This document shows, one piece after another, positions 39,927 to 48,740 of a DNA stretch of 64,000 nt (position 1 is the first letter of the stretch; each line of letters opens with the position of its first letter). A program made the position numbers and the translations under genes. The notes beneath the pieces were generated by a model. That model did no database searches. It saw only the letters and a program-made list of their open reading frames with translations, and was not told the origin of the DNA. The DNA is from Saprospiraceae bacterium. Its GTDB lineage: Bacteria; Bacteroidota; Bacteroidia; Chitinophagales; Saprospiraceae. The DNA is taken from positions 372,001-436,000 of the forward strand of contig JADJTQ010000006.1 in NCBI GenBank assembly GCA_016711125.1, given 5' to 3'.

Positions 39927-40709
39927 TTATTCCTCAACCGTAAAATCCAGAGGCATCCCTAGCTGAATGTAAAGTGACCGGCGACTCCCTTTATCTTTTT
40001 TCAGGATAACAGTCGCTGCCTCGGCAACCCGTTTGGCATAGGCTCTTGGCACCACAATCACACCATCACCATCGGCAATGACCACATCTCCGGGGTTTAT
40101 CTGGACCCCAGCTACCTGAATGGTTTTTTGCACCGACTCGATTTCATTTCGACCGGGTCTGATTCCCCGTCCTCTTTGATGGGGATCCATGTACACAGGT
40201 ATCTTCTGTTTAATAACTTCATCACTATCGCGTAGACTGCCGGTCGTGACAATCCCCACCATTCCTTTGGACTTCCAAAGCAAGCTATTGTTCGATCCTA
40301 TAGAGCCGGTATCTCCATCACCATTGGCATCGATAACAAGAATTGACCCTTTTTTAAGATGCTCAAGAAATGGTTCCGGTGATATTTTATTATACCAATT
40401 ACCCTCCCAGGATCTGAAAGCATCGTCATCGCTAAAGGAAGGTCGTGGTCGGTTTGTCGGCACATATCTGGCGGTGACTGCTGTACCCCTTATCACATGG
40501 TCAAAACGCTCCATGTCTTTCCAAAGAGCTACCATATTGTTATCCATGAGACCAATATCTGCCAGGCCTGCCATATCCATACCATCGGATACATCAGCAA
40601 CACGTAATTCTTTATACCAATCTAAAATTTCTTCGTCTGAATAAGTTTCCTGAGTCTGGGCTGTCAGAGAGGTCATTACTATGAAGGCCAATAGATATAA
40701 CGCTTTCAT
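39927..40709 (-). CDS. RraA family protein with export signal
   Basis: 260 residues. The N-terminus (ALYLLAFIVMTSLTAQTQ) is a signal peptide. The domain has RraA/HMG-aldolase-like motifs: VADVSDGMDM, GTAVTARYVP, GSILVIDANGDGDTGSIGSNN, GIVTTGSLRDSDEV and GVQINPGDVVIADGDGVIVVP. The active-site-like G-N-LL and GS-RD are present. Family members are class II aldolases or RNase E regulators and are normally cytoplasmic. An exported version is a known but uncharacterised Bacteroidota variant. The 3' end touches repeat tract B. The substrate is unknown. Confidence 0.9.
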   Translation of the reverse strand: MKALYLLAFIVMTSLTAQTQETYSDEEILDWYKELRVADVSDGMDMAGLADIGLMDNNMVALWKDMERFDHVIRGTAVTARYVPTNRPRPSFSDDDAFRSWEGNWYNKISPEPFLEHLKKGSILVIDANGDGDTGSIGSNNSLLWKSKGMVGIVTTGSLRDSDEVIKQKIPVYMDPHQRGRGIRPGRNEIESVQKTIQVAGVQINPGDVVIADGDGVIVVPRAYAKRVAEAATVILKKDKGSRRSLYIQLGMPLDFTVEE

Positions 40710-40992
40710 TTTTGTAAAATTTATGATAGGGGGAATTTATGGAGAATTGATCGAAAGCTCTACTTTTTGCTCCAAATCTTTTGCAATCCACCTCAAATCC
40801 CGATTTAATGTTGCCTTTCTCAAAGAGCTCCTGGATTAATTATACATCGTTTAGGTCATAAAACATTAAGCTAGAAAGTAGAAGGGCTGCTCTATCTCAG
40901 CAATTTATTTTCTGTGTTGCGAACGAGGGAGCTGGAGGTGAAACATTTGTGCACGACTTTTGCAATTGATCTGATAATTCCACAGTTAAAAG

Positions 40993-42360
40993 ATGAGCCA
41001 GAGCAGAAGTCAAATGAAAAGAAGGAGATTTTTAAATAATTCACTATGGGGGGCCTTTGGGGGCATGTTGATACCCGGATTATCCCTTTCTGCTTGTGAA
41101 GAAGAGTCCCTTTTGGACGAGGAGGTCAATTACGATGGCAAAGTCCTGATCATCGGAGCCGGAGCGGCCGGACTTTATGCTGGATATCTGCTAAAAAGCA
41201 AGAACATTGATTTCCAGATTCTTGAAGCCTCTGGTCGATATGGTGGACGACTCGGAAAACTGAACGGCTTTGCAGATTACCCTTTGGATCTTGGAGCTCA
41301 GTGGCTGCATGGTAAAAATAGTATCGCCGGTGAGTGGGCCTCTCAGATGAAAGCTAAAATTACCCTCGATGATTCTGATGAATACTTCTGGTTTAATAGC
41401 CAGATTAAAGAGACATTACCAAAAGACATCGGGAAAATTTTTACTCGTGAACACGACCTGCCTGACATATCATTTAAGGAATTTGCTATTGGGGAGGGAT
41501 TTGGAAATGACTTTAAAGATATTGTCGAGGCGATCGCAGGTGATTCAGGTGCAGCAGCTTCACGCATCTCTGCTTACTGGAAAATCAAGGAAGAGGAAAA
41601 TTGGAATTCCGGCGATGACGATTATAAATTTCAGGAGACTTATTTCGATTTAATTAATGATCAGATTGTCGGTGATATTAAGGATCACATTCTGCTCAAT
41701 AGAGTAGTTAAAGGGATTGATTACAGTGGTACCGAAATTCTGGTCACCGATCAATTAAATAATACATATTCGGCCGATAAAATTCTTATCACCGTACCAA
41801 TTACCATTTTAAAATCAAATGCCATTCAATTTAACCCTACTCTCCCGACCGATCGTACAACTGCATTTTCAAAAATTGGAATGGATGCCGGAATGAAAGT
41901 ATTCTTAAAATTTAGCGATCAATTTTATCATCAAAATATTATCGGAGGTCAGATTTGCGGAGCTTATGCCGACGAGAGTATTGGTAAAGCTGGAGATGAT
42001 CATATTCTGCTTGCCTTTATTATGGGCAGTCAGGCTGAATACCTGAACTCATTAGAGACCAATGATTTGATTGTAAAGGCCTTACTTGGGGAATTAGACA
42101 GTATGTATAATGGACTGGCTTCACCTTCTTATATAGGTTCTCATGTTGAAAACTGGACCAAAAATCCCTTTATTCAAGGAGCCTATTCATACAGTACCGT
42201 GGGCATGGGCAATGCACGTCATATCGCAGCGCAGTCGATAGACGATAAAATATTTTTTGGTGGTGAGGCTATGAATCTTAATGGTCATCATCAGACGGTG
42301 CACGGAGCATTGGAGACTGGGCATAGGGAAGTTTTGAATATTCTTAAGAGCATCAAATAG
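40993..42360 (+). CDS. FAD-dependent amine oxidase family protein, exported
   Basis: 455 residues. The N-terminal KRRRFLNNSLWGAFGGMLIPGLSLSAC resembles a twin-arginine signal followed by a lipobox-like cysteine, so the enzyme is likely exported folded with its cofactor. The FAD-binding Rossmann fold reads VLIIGAGAAGLYAGYLLKSK and the amine-oxidase ADP-binding end is FFGGEAMNLNGHHQTVHGALETGHR. A GGR motif (RYGGRLGKL) and LGAQWLHG are typical of flavin monoamine oxidases. The frame is intact and the substrate unknown. Confidence 0.92.
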   Translation: MSQSRSQMKRRRFLNNSLWGAFGGMLIPGLSLSACEEESLLDEEVNYDGKVLIIGAGAAGLYAGYLLKSKNIDFQILEASGRYGGRLGKLNGFADYPLDLGAQWLHGKNSIAGEWASQMKAKITLDDSDEYFWFNSQIKETLPKDIGKIFTREHDLPDISFKEFAIGEGFGNDFKDIVEAIAGDSGAAASRISAYWKIKEEENWNSGDDDYKFQETYFDLINDQIVGDIKDHILLNRVVKGIDYSGTEILVTDQLNNTYSADKILITVPITILKSNAIQFNPTLPTDRTTAFSKIGMDAGMKVFLKFSDQFYHQNIIGGQICGAYADESIGKAGDDHILLAFIMGSQAEYLNSLETNDLIVKALLGELDSMYNGLASPSYIGSHVENWTKNPFIQGAYSYSTVGMGNARHIAAQSIDDKIFFGGEAMNLNGHHQTVHGALETGHREVLNILKSIK

Positions 42361-42523
42361 ACGACTTCACATTGCAGGTTAGCCAGTCATACAAAATGAG
42401 CCATGCTCTTAAAGTAGCTACCTAAGAAAATTGTTCTTGAAAAATGTATCTTGAGTTCGTCACATGATTAATGAATCATGTCTTTATTCGTTTCAGGACT
42501 ATTTTAACCTATCATCTATTTTC

Positions 42524-43576
42524 ATGAAAGAAAAATTGAAAGAATTCTTGTCTCGTCGTCAGTTTATTAAGACTGGGAGCAAGTTAGCTGGATCTGTCGT
42601 GGTTGGCACTCCAGCTGTGTTTTCAGCACCAGCCTTCTTAAAACATCTAAGCAAACCTGGTTCTCTGATAAAAGGAGTGCAGATCGGTGCCATCACTTAT
42701 TCGTTTCGCAGCATGCCAGATCAAAGTGCAGAAGCGACTTTGCAGTACGTGGTCGATAGCGGGATTAGTGCCATCGAATTAATGGGAGATTCTGCTGAAT
42801 CTTTTGCCGGAAAGCCCGAAAGTCCTGTAGACCGGAGAGCTTTTTCTCAGTTGATGCGTAAGGAAAGGAATGGTGAAACATTAAGCGATAGCGAGCTGAA
42901 GGAAAAGCAGCAGATGCAGACCGCCATGACCGCTTTCAACCTTGAAGTAGTCAAATGGAGGGGCAGTGTATCTATGGATAAATTTAAGTCATTGAAGAAA
43001 ATGTATGAGGCAGCTGGTGTCAGGATTTACGGATTTAAACCAAACGCATTTGGTAAAGATAATACCGACATAGAAATTGACTACGGAATTAGGGCCGCTA
43101 AGGCATTGGGAGCCAGCCATGTCACCTTAGAGCATCCTGCTGATGATTCCCACACCCTGAAGTTGGGAATGGCTGCCGGGAAGCATAAAATATATGTTGG
43201 CTATCATGGACATGAACAGCAGACCCCCACCTTTTGGGATACTGCTCTCACACAGTCAAAATACAATGCCTTAAATATTGACATTGGCCATTATGTTGCC
43301 GCCGGGAATACCGATCCTGTAGGCATTTTGCGCTCAAAACATGAGCGGATTATGAGTATGCATGTCAAAGACCGTCAGACTCCTTCAAATGGAAAAGCCA
43401 ATTTACCCTGGGGTACGGGTGACACACCTATTATCGAGGTATTACATTTAATGCGCGATGAGAAGTACAAGTTTCCGGCCACGATAGAATTGGAATATGA
43501 AATTCCAGCGGGATCAGATGCCGTCAAAGAGGTGGCGAAATGTCTGAATTATTGCAGGCAGGCTTTGGAAGGGTAG
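42524..43576 (+). CDS. Sugar phosphate isomerase/epimerase (xylose-isomerase-like TIM barrel), exported
   Basis: About 350 residues from the ATG at 42524, preferred over the 42464 start because SRRQFIKTGSKLAG right after it is a twin-arginine signal. The TIM-barrel signatures are GVQIGAITYSF, SAIELMGDS, VTLEHPADDS, YVGYHGHEQQ, NIDIGHYVAAGNTDP, and MHVKDRQTPSNG with LPWGTGDTP. Metal ligands are the Glu of LEHP, Asp of DIGH, His of HVKD and a final Glu (ATIELEYEIP). These proteins often accompany Gfo/Idh/MocA oxidoreductases. It follows the amine oxidase gene by 163 bases. Confidence 0.9.
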   Translation: MKEKLKEFLSRRQFIKTGSKLAGSVVVGTPAVFSAPAFLKHLSKPGSLIKGVQIGAITYSFRSMPDQSAEATLQYVVDSGISAIELMGDSAESFAGKPESPVDRRAFSQLMRKERNGETLSDSELKEKQQMQTAMTAFNLEVVKWRGSVSMDKFKSLKKMYEAAGVRIYGFKPNAFGKDNTDIEIDYGIRAAKALGASHVTLEHPADDSHTLKLGMAAGKHKIYVGYHGHEQQTPTFWDTALTQSKYNALNIDIGHYVAAGNTDPVGILRSKHERIMSMHVKDRQTPSNGKANLPWGTGDTPIIEVLHLMRDEKYKFPATIELEYEIPAGSDAVKEVAKCLNYCRQALEG

Positions 43577-43577
43577 A

Positions 43578-43622
43578 GGTTCGATGTCCGATGTCGGATG
43601 CCCGATGTCCGAAGCCTGGAGA
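43578..43622. repeat. Family 2 repeat unit (GATGTCCGATGTCGGATGCCC type)
   Basis: GATGTCCGATGTCGGATGCC followed by CGATGTCCGAAGCCTGGAGA, an imperfect CGATGTC periodicity on the plus strand, matching the flank of the IS256 element at 47.35 kb. It marks the left border of the accessory island. Confidence 0.7.
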
Positions 43623-43705
43623 CGAATTTCTGGAGTTCTAAAGAGCAAGGGGCCTAACTCGTTAATATTCCTATCCGCCATCTCGCTAAGATTGAAGGGT
43701 GTTGT

Positions 43706-44023
43706 ATGCCGCCCACTCCCAGGCAGGTAAATGATTTGGTGAAAGGCACCAGAATTTTGGTGGATGGCGTTCCAAATCATAGGGTACTAAAAGGCCTAGA
43801 ACAAATTTTTATAGATGCCTATGATGCGCTCAGACCAACTGGATTTAACACTGTGAGGGCAATTGCTAAACAGAATAGGGAGCTAGCAGGTTGTATTGAT
43901 GATGCCGTATTGTGGCTAAGCGATCCATCAAGACAACAAGCATACAATGCTATCAAGAGCGATGTCGTAGCAAAGGGCTTCGGTAACCTAAATGATTTCA
44001 TAACTTCAATAAAAACTCCATGA
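43706..44023 (+). CDS. Small protein of unknown function, possible toxin module
   Basis: 105 residues starting MPPTPRQVNDLVKG, without a signal peptide. I recognise no family. It looks like a stand-alone C-terminal module of a larger protein: it begins with a short polar linker, then a compact helical part (GLEQIFIDAYDALRPTGFNT; CIDDAVLWLSDPSRQQAYNAIK). Its stop overlaps the start of the next gene by 4 bases (ATGA), showing tight coupling. That organisation, a small protein followed by a larger cytosolic one in a repeat-bordered cassette, is common for toxin/immunity pairs, which is why I suggest it. There is no direct functional evidence. Confidence 0.5.
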   Translation: MPPTPRQVNDLVKGTRILVDGVPNHRVLKGLEQIFIDAYDALRPTGFNTVRAIAKQNRELAGCIDDAVLWLSDPSRQQAYNAIKSDVVAKGFGNLNDFITSIKTP

Positions 44024-45417
44024 AAAAGTTTGTAAATGGAGATGTTGTTTTGGTTGGGCTTCAGCCATACTTTAATGAGTACGTCCTTGTTAAGTATATC
44101 GACTATAGCTGCTATTATCCCTGGTTAAGGAAGAACAGGGATATATTCTTTGTATATAATTTTTTTGTCGATGATCCATTCAAACCACAGATTCCTAACG
44201 AAAATAGTCTTGATTTTCTTTGTAATCCACTTGCGATGAAATTTTGGGGTGTGCCAGACAAGGTACAATTCATTAGAAACTCTCCCATTATATCAAGCAA
44301 AGATGTCCCTCATTTATACTTTAAAAACTCGGGCATTGAGGGTCGACTTCTGACACAAGATCCTCTGACCGTTAGTATACCCGAGCAAACAATGATATTT
44401 TCCACTTGTCTTGGTCACTATGCACCAAGTAGGATTAATAGTAGTGAAATCGTCAAAATTGAATTTGACGAATTCTCCATATCAAAATTGGTTGACATTC
44501 GCATTGCCTTGGAACTAATGAAAATTAGAAATTTTCCATTGACAAATATCTTTGAGCAATGCGGCTCTGATCATCTCAATGATGCCAAAATAATTTATAT
44601 CCTTGGGAAGGATACAGAAAGATATGCACTTTCTTACAATATGGGCATTAGATACTTCTTTGACATCGATGATAAATTCAGACCCTTTGAATACTATGAA
44701 AAAGCCAAAGATGGTGCTCTCCTGATTTATTTTCACGATATTAAACTGATCGAGAAATACCAGGAGATCTTTGCTCAAAGAGGATTCATTTCTAATAACT
44801 TCGGCTGGCTTATGCTCTTTGATTCTCTTTCCGAGAATATGACAAGATATGATTTCGTGTACAATGGTCACTACTATCAATTTGGTAATGAGGCACACCT
44901 AAAGGCATTTGAAGAGATGATTATCAAAACGACTGGTGACCCGAATTTCGTCGCCAATACATTAGATGAAATACCACCAGAGCTGCGTGAAAAATACTTT
45001 CCATCGACTCCTAGATGTATGGATGAAGAAACAGACAGCATAGAGTACATCTCCTTAAATAGTCCAGGTGATTTCTTGGATCTACAATGTAGTGTAACGG
45101 GAAAAAGAAAGGAATATATTATTAACCTCGATGTTGATAAATTGTTTAACAGGTACAATTCGGAATTTGAGAAGAGAAAACAATATGCAAATGGATATGG
45201 TTGGGAAGAGCTATTGATAAATGAGTTTTTTCCTTATAAAAAAGAAGACATGGTCGAAGAAAAACATCCAATGTTGGATTCCGAAGGAGGAGCCTTGGCA
45301 ATTATATTTAAGAAGAAAAGTGACTGCATTAAAAATGCTAACCAAATTGCCGAGTTTTTGAGTAGTGTAAATTCGATTATCATTGCTTTGGAAAAGAATG
45401 AGAAAGGAGTTGGTTAA
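44020..45417 (+). CDS. Unknown 465-residue protein, possible immunity or partner protein
   Basis: No family recognised. The protein is soluble, slightly acidic, without signal peptide or membrane helix, and seems to have two halves: an N-terminal part with aromatic-rich segments (CYYPWLRKNRDIFFVYNFF) and a C-terminal part (residues about 290-450) with HYYQFGNEAHLKAFEEMI and an ending KSDCIKNANQIAEFLSSVNSII. Base composition is more A/T-rich than that of neighbouring metabolic genes, a sign of transfer. It is translationally coupled to the preceding small gene. Family-2 repeats lie on both sides. Confidence 0.55.
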   Translation: MKKFVNGDVVLVGLQPYFNEYVLVKYIDYSCYYPWLRKNRDIFFVYNFFVDDPFKPQIPNENSLDFLCNPLAMKFWGVPDKVQFIRNSPIISSKDVPHLYFKNSGIEGRLLTQDPLTVSIPEQTMIFSTCLGHYAPSRINSSEIVKIEFDEFSISKLVDIRIALELMKIRNFPLTNIFEQCGSDHLNDAKIIYILGKDTERYALSYNMGIRYFFDIDDKFRPFEYYEKAKDGALLIYFHDIKLIEKYQEIFAQRGFISNNFGWLMLFDSLSENMTRYDFVYNGHYYQFGNEAHLKAFEEMIIKTTGDPNFVANTLDEIPPELREKYFPSTPRCMDEETDSIEYISLNSPGDFLDLQCSVTGKRKEYIINLDVDKLFNRYNSEFEKRKQYANGYGWEELLINEFFPYKKEDMVEEKHPMLDSEGGALAIIFKKKSDCIKNANQIAEFLSSVNSIIIALEKNEKGVG

Positions 45418-45429
45418 GTGGTCTGGTTA

Positions 45430-45605
45430 AGTAGGTGATTGGTTATTCGGAAGACAGGTGCAGTCTAGCAGTTAAGTAGGTGATTAGTTGAGTCGGAAGA
45501 CCCCCTCCTTCGCTGAGGCTTCGGCGGACGGAGGAAGACCGGTGTCCGATGGTCTAAATCACCAACCGTCAGAATTAGGATTTTAAGATTAGGAGATTTT
45601 AGGTT
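45430..45605. repeat. Family 2 repeat plus GTCAGAATTAGGATT element
   Basis: Contains TCGGAAGACCCCCTCCTTCG, an imperfect hairpin CCTCCTTCGCTGAGGCTTCG with GCGGACGGAGG, GTGTCCGATGG, and then at 45568-45600 GTCAGAATTAGGATTTTAAG with ATTAGGAGATT. A similar pair of elements occurs at 46.4-46.57 kb. Confidence 0.65.
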
Positions 45606-45676
45606 GATTACGGGCGAAACCAGACCACCAATGGTGACAAATCAGCAAATTCCGGCATTGTTTGAAATCTGCTAAG

Positions 45677-46090
45677 TCAATGCTTTTCCAATCCCAAAAA
45701 AGCACCCGGACTGTAAACGAAATCAGGGAATGTCTGAATAAGTTTTTTATCATTTCTGATCAGTGGGATTTCCAGTTCTTTTGCCAAACAAACATATTCG
45801 CAATCATACGAAGAACAACCTGAGGATAAGCCCAGTTCTAAGACTTTAGAAGACAAAACCAACTTTGTTCTACCAAGCATTTGGTTTTCGATTTCACTAT
45901 AAAGCCAGATTACTTCCTTTTTGGAAATTAGTTTCTGTTTGAAATGGGTGATGAGCACATTTTGTACTTCCAATATCCAGATAGATGGTGCAATCCAGTC
46001 TGGGTCTGTGGTAAGCAGCATTTGACTATACTTATCTGCATACCCGGGCAACCAGAGGTAAAGGAGAACGTTGGCATCCACCACGATCAT
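45677..46090 (-). CDS. PIN domain toxin (VapC-like)
   Basis: 137 residues. PIN-domain ribonuclease toxin: VVDANVLLYLW with the first catalytic Asp (residue 5), ILEVQNVL with the catalytic Glu, and SYDCEYVCLAKELEIPLIRNDKKLI with the later acidic residues. It would cleave RNA when free of antitoxin. It overlaps the upstream antitoxin gene by 4 bases, so they are co-translated. The frame is intact. Confidence 0.93.
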   Translation of the reverse strand: MIVVDANVLLYLWLPGYADKYSQMLLTTDPDWIAPSIWILEVQNVLITHFKQKLISKKEVIWLYSEIENQMLGRTKLVLSSKVLELGLSSGCSSYDCEYVCLAKELEIPLIRNDKKLIQTFPDFVYSPGAFLGLEKH

Positions 46091-46326
46091 TCTCGTCCGG
46101 TACCTTTAGCTTGATTTATGACCGGTTCACCCAGTTTACCCTTCACTACTCTGTGGGCACGGTTTATTTTCTGCAACAATTCTTCTAATAGTGGTGATTG
46201 GTTATTATGCACTTCCTGCAGAATATGGATAATTTCCTTATTCAAACTGCGATGATGCCGCTTAGCCCTTGCCTTTATTTTTTCTAAAGTCGCATCAGAA
46301 ACTCCTTTTATGGTTATTGTTGCCAT
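46087..46326 (-). CDS. Ribbon-helix-helix antitoxin (FitA/VapB-like)
   Basis: 79 residues from the ATG at 46326. The longer open frame to 46656 runs through repeat sequence and is not used. The N-terminus ATITIKGVSDATLEKIKARAKRHHRSLNKEIIHIL is an Arc-type ribbon-helix-helix DNA-binding domain, as in FitA/VapB antitoxins. The C-terminus (LLQKINRAHRVVKGK) would wrap the toxin. It probably autoregulates the operon by binding its own promoter. Confidence 0.9.
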   Translation of the reverse strand: MATITIKGVSDATLEKIKARAKRHHRSLNKEIIHILQEVHNNQSPLLEELLQKINRAHRVVKGKLGEPVINQAKGTGRE

Positions 46327-46399
46327 CTGGATCGGTTTAGTTACGAAACTAACGTGGATGGATGCATAATGGTTCCATTTCGGTATCTTCTGTAAATGG

Positions 46400-46575
46400 G
46401 AAGATTTGATCTCAAGTCGGGAGTCACCCTCCTTCGCTTTGGCTTCAGTGGGAGGAAGAAGCCGGAAGTTGGAAGTCCGAGGCCCGAGCCGATATATCTG
46501 AAGAGTAAAGCCTAGTTCGCCAAATATGTTGAAACTGTCAGAATTAGGATGGGTAGGATTAAAGGATTCAAATAC
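46400..46575. repeat. Family 2 repeat plus GTCAGAATTAGGAT element
   Basis: CAAGTCGGGAGTCACCCTCC, TTCGCTTTGGCTTCAGTGGG, AGGAAGAAGCCGGAAGTTGG and AAGTCCGAGGCCCGAGCC, then GTCAGAATTAGGATGGGTAG with GATTAAAGGATT at about 46537-46570. Same element order as at 45.43-45.6 kb, but decayed. Confidence 0.65.
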
Positions 46576-46818
46576 CAGCTCAGCAATGAATGTAGTTAAA
46601 CTACCTATGCCTCCAATTGTCTTTTGGCCAGGCGGTTGTTTTAGATCCGTGATCAACGCGGCCGACGCCTGATCACTTTTATTCAGACCGGTTCTCAGTT
46701 TCCGGGTCGGTTCTGAGCCATTTCAAGAAATGCCAGGGAGGCGTTTACAAACCAAGAAGAAGGAATCTTTACGTCTTTGTAATTGTTGTCTTTAGATTAG
46801 ATATAAATATTTCAGGAT

Positions 46819-47022
46819 ATGGAAGGTATTCAGTATGTGATGGATGAAAACAACAGGAAAGTTGCTGTACAGATTAGCTATGAAAAATACGGTGCAGTAC
46901 TCGATGATCTTATTGATATCCTTGTTGTGGAAGGCCGAAAGAGTGAAGCAAGCGTTCCATTCCAGGAAATCCTGGACGAGCTCAATAAGAACGGTAATCT
47001 CTTTAGATATGTACCGGATTGA
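46819..47022 (+). CDS. Antitoxin of a RelBE/ParDE-like pair
   Basis: 67 residues: GIQYVMDENNRKVAVQISYEKYGAVLDDLIDILVVEGRK followed by an acidic tail with FQEILDELNK. The pattern (short strand opening with NGK-like NNRK and Y-xxxx-DL) matches Bacteroidota antitoxins that precede a RelE-type toxin. Its 3' end overlaps the toxin start by 14 bases. The antitoxin itself is intact even though its toxin is truncated. Confidence 0.75.
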   Translation: MEGIQYVMDENNRKVAVQISYEKYGAVLDDLIDILVVEGRKSEASVPFQEILDELNKNGNLFRYVPD

Positions 47023-47260
47023 GATTAAGAAATCTGCGATCAAAGAACTTTCCAAATTGCCTGCTTCCGATGTGATCCGACTTGCAAATGAAATCAATAA
47101 ACTAACCGAAGATCTAAGACCTGTAGGATGTGTGAAATTAAAAGGCATCAAGAATATATACCGAATTAGACAAGGTAGCTAAAGGATACTTTATTCGGTT
47201 GAAGACAAGTTATGCATAATCATGATTGTCAAAATAGGTAATAGAAAAGAAATCTACTAA
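47009..47260 (+). pseudogene. RelE/ParE-like toxin with an in-frame stop codon
   Basis: The toxin frame from the ATG at 47009 reads MYRIEIKKSAIKELSKLPAS ... VGCVKLKGIKNIYRIRQGS, then TAA at 47180-47182 (codon 58), then continues without shift to LYSVEDKLCIIMIVKIGNRKEIY and a second stop at 47258. The full 83 codons have the normal RelE length, and family members have Tyr at the stop position (GDYRVIY). So a single substitution (TAC or TAT to TAA) truncates the toxin before its last strands. Unlike most breaks in this window it is not an indel in a homopolymer. Likely inactive. Confidence 0.82.
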
Positions 47261-47432
47261 GTCTACTAATTAGCCCAGTTTTGGATAATGATGCGAGAAG
47301 TCGGTGCCCTATGGCAGTGACATGGAGTTGGAAGCCAAGAAGCGGGGAGAATGATGTCCGATGTCTGATGCCGGAGAGGGTATACAATAAAGTGTGTCAA
47401 CAAGATATTATTAAAAAAATAAATATGTTGAC

Positions 47433-48679
47433 ATGAAAAGAAAAGAAAAACCGAGATTAGAAGATTTAGTTCCAGATGAAGCGTATCGCAGGGAGATAGA
47501 GGAAGGGTTGTATAGTGGGAAACGCTGGCTTGGACCAGGGGGAGTGTTTACGGAATTGTTGCAAAGTTTTGTGGATGCAGCTCTTGAGGGAGAGATGGAT
47601 CACCATTTGGAACAAGAGCATTCGGCAGGAAAGAAGAACCGGCGAAATGGATATGGTAAAAAGGATGTGAAGACGGAAGGTGGAACGCTGTCATTGAATC
47701 CACCTCGAGATCGCACAGGTAGTTTTGAACCAACCATCGTCGAAAAGCGAAGTCGGAGTCTGAAGACAGGCTTAGATGAAGTGATCCTATCAATGTATGC
47801 AAAAGGGAATAGTGTGGAAGACATACATCGACTGTTGTTTGAGATCTATGGAGTAGAATATTCCAATAGTGCGATCAGCCTGATTACGGATCCGATCTGG
47901 CCAGATATCGTGGCATGGCAGCAACGTGCCCTGCGAGCTTGCTATGCGATCATGTACCTGGATGGGATACATTTTCGAGTAAAAGAAGATCATAAATTTG
48001 TGAATAAGTGTGTTTATACGGTGTACGGAATAGACTGTGATGGACACCGAGATATACTGGGGATTTATACATCGGAGAATGAAAGCGCCCATATCTGGGG
48101 TCAGATACTGGAAGACATTTCGTCACGAGGGGTACAGGATATATTAATAAACTGTATAGATGGACTAACTGGTTTTAAAGAAAGCATCCATCAAGTGTAT
48201 CCCTTGGCAACTGTGCAACGTTGTATCGTACATAAAATCAGGAATTCGGTCCGATTTGTACCGGACAAGAATAAGAAGATGATATGTGCTGATCTGCGAA
48301 CAGTATATAGTAGCGCTACCGAATCACAAGCAGGTCAAGCACTAGAAAGCTTCAAAATAAAATGGGGAAAGGAGGGAGAACGAATTGCAAAACTATGGGA
48401 GAATGATTGGAGTGAATTAATGGCATTTATGGAATTTGGCACCCATATCCGCAGAATGATCTACACGACCAATCCCGTGGAAGCAGTCCATAGAATCATT
48501 CGGAAAGTAACCAAGAGTAAAGGTGCCTGGATCAGTGAAAAATCATTAATCAAGCAGCTGTACCTGACCTTAATGAATCAGCAAAAATCATGGAATAGAA
48601 AAGCTTCCATTGGAAGGCCATTCAATTAGAATTATTAGATAAATTTGGAGAGCGCTACGGTCGATGGGTATCCCAATGA
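47433..48679 (+). CDS. IS256 family transposase, frameshift near the C-terminus
   Basis: 398 residues in the main frame (to 48629). Mutator-type transposase with catalytic Asp 177 (YLDGIHFRV), Asp 243 (NCIDGLTGF) and Glu 350 (TTNPVEAVHR), plus the C-terminal KGAWISEKSLIKQLYLTLMN. After KSWNRKA the frame breaks. Adding one T at 48605-48606 restores FHWKAIQLELLDKFGERYGR and a family-like end, with the stop at 48677-48679. Thus the element may be active and the break an error. Confidence 0.92.
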
Positions 48680-48686
48680 CCGCCTC

Positions 48687-48740
48687 GCAGAGGGAGGGAA
48701 TTCAGTCGCCCTACGGGCTCCTTCCATTCCCTCCCTCTGC
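48687..48740. repeat. 15-bp perfect inverted repeat inside the 3' end of the IS256 element
   Basis: Arms GCAGAGGGAGGGAAT at 48687-48701 and its exact complement at 48726-48740, with an inner GCCC/GGGC stem at 48708-48719. It lies between the transposase stop and the right terminal repeat, and probably acts as the transcription stop or protects the element from read-through. Confidence 0.85.

Noticed and set aside
46327..46656. N-terminal extension of the VapB-like antitoxin.
   Set aside because: The extension runs through repeat sequence. The ribbon-helix-helix domain begins exactly at the internal ATG at 46326.
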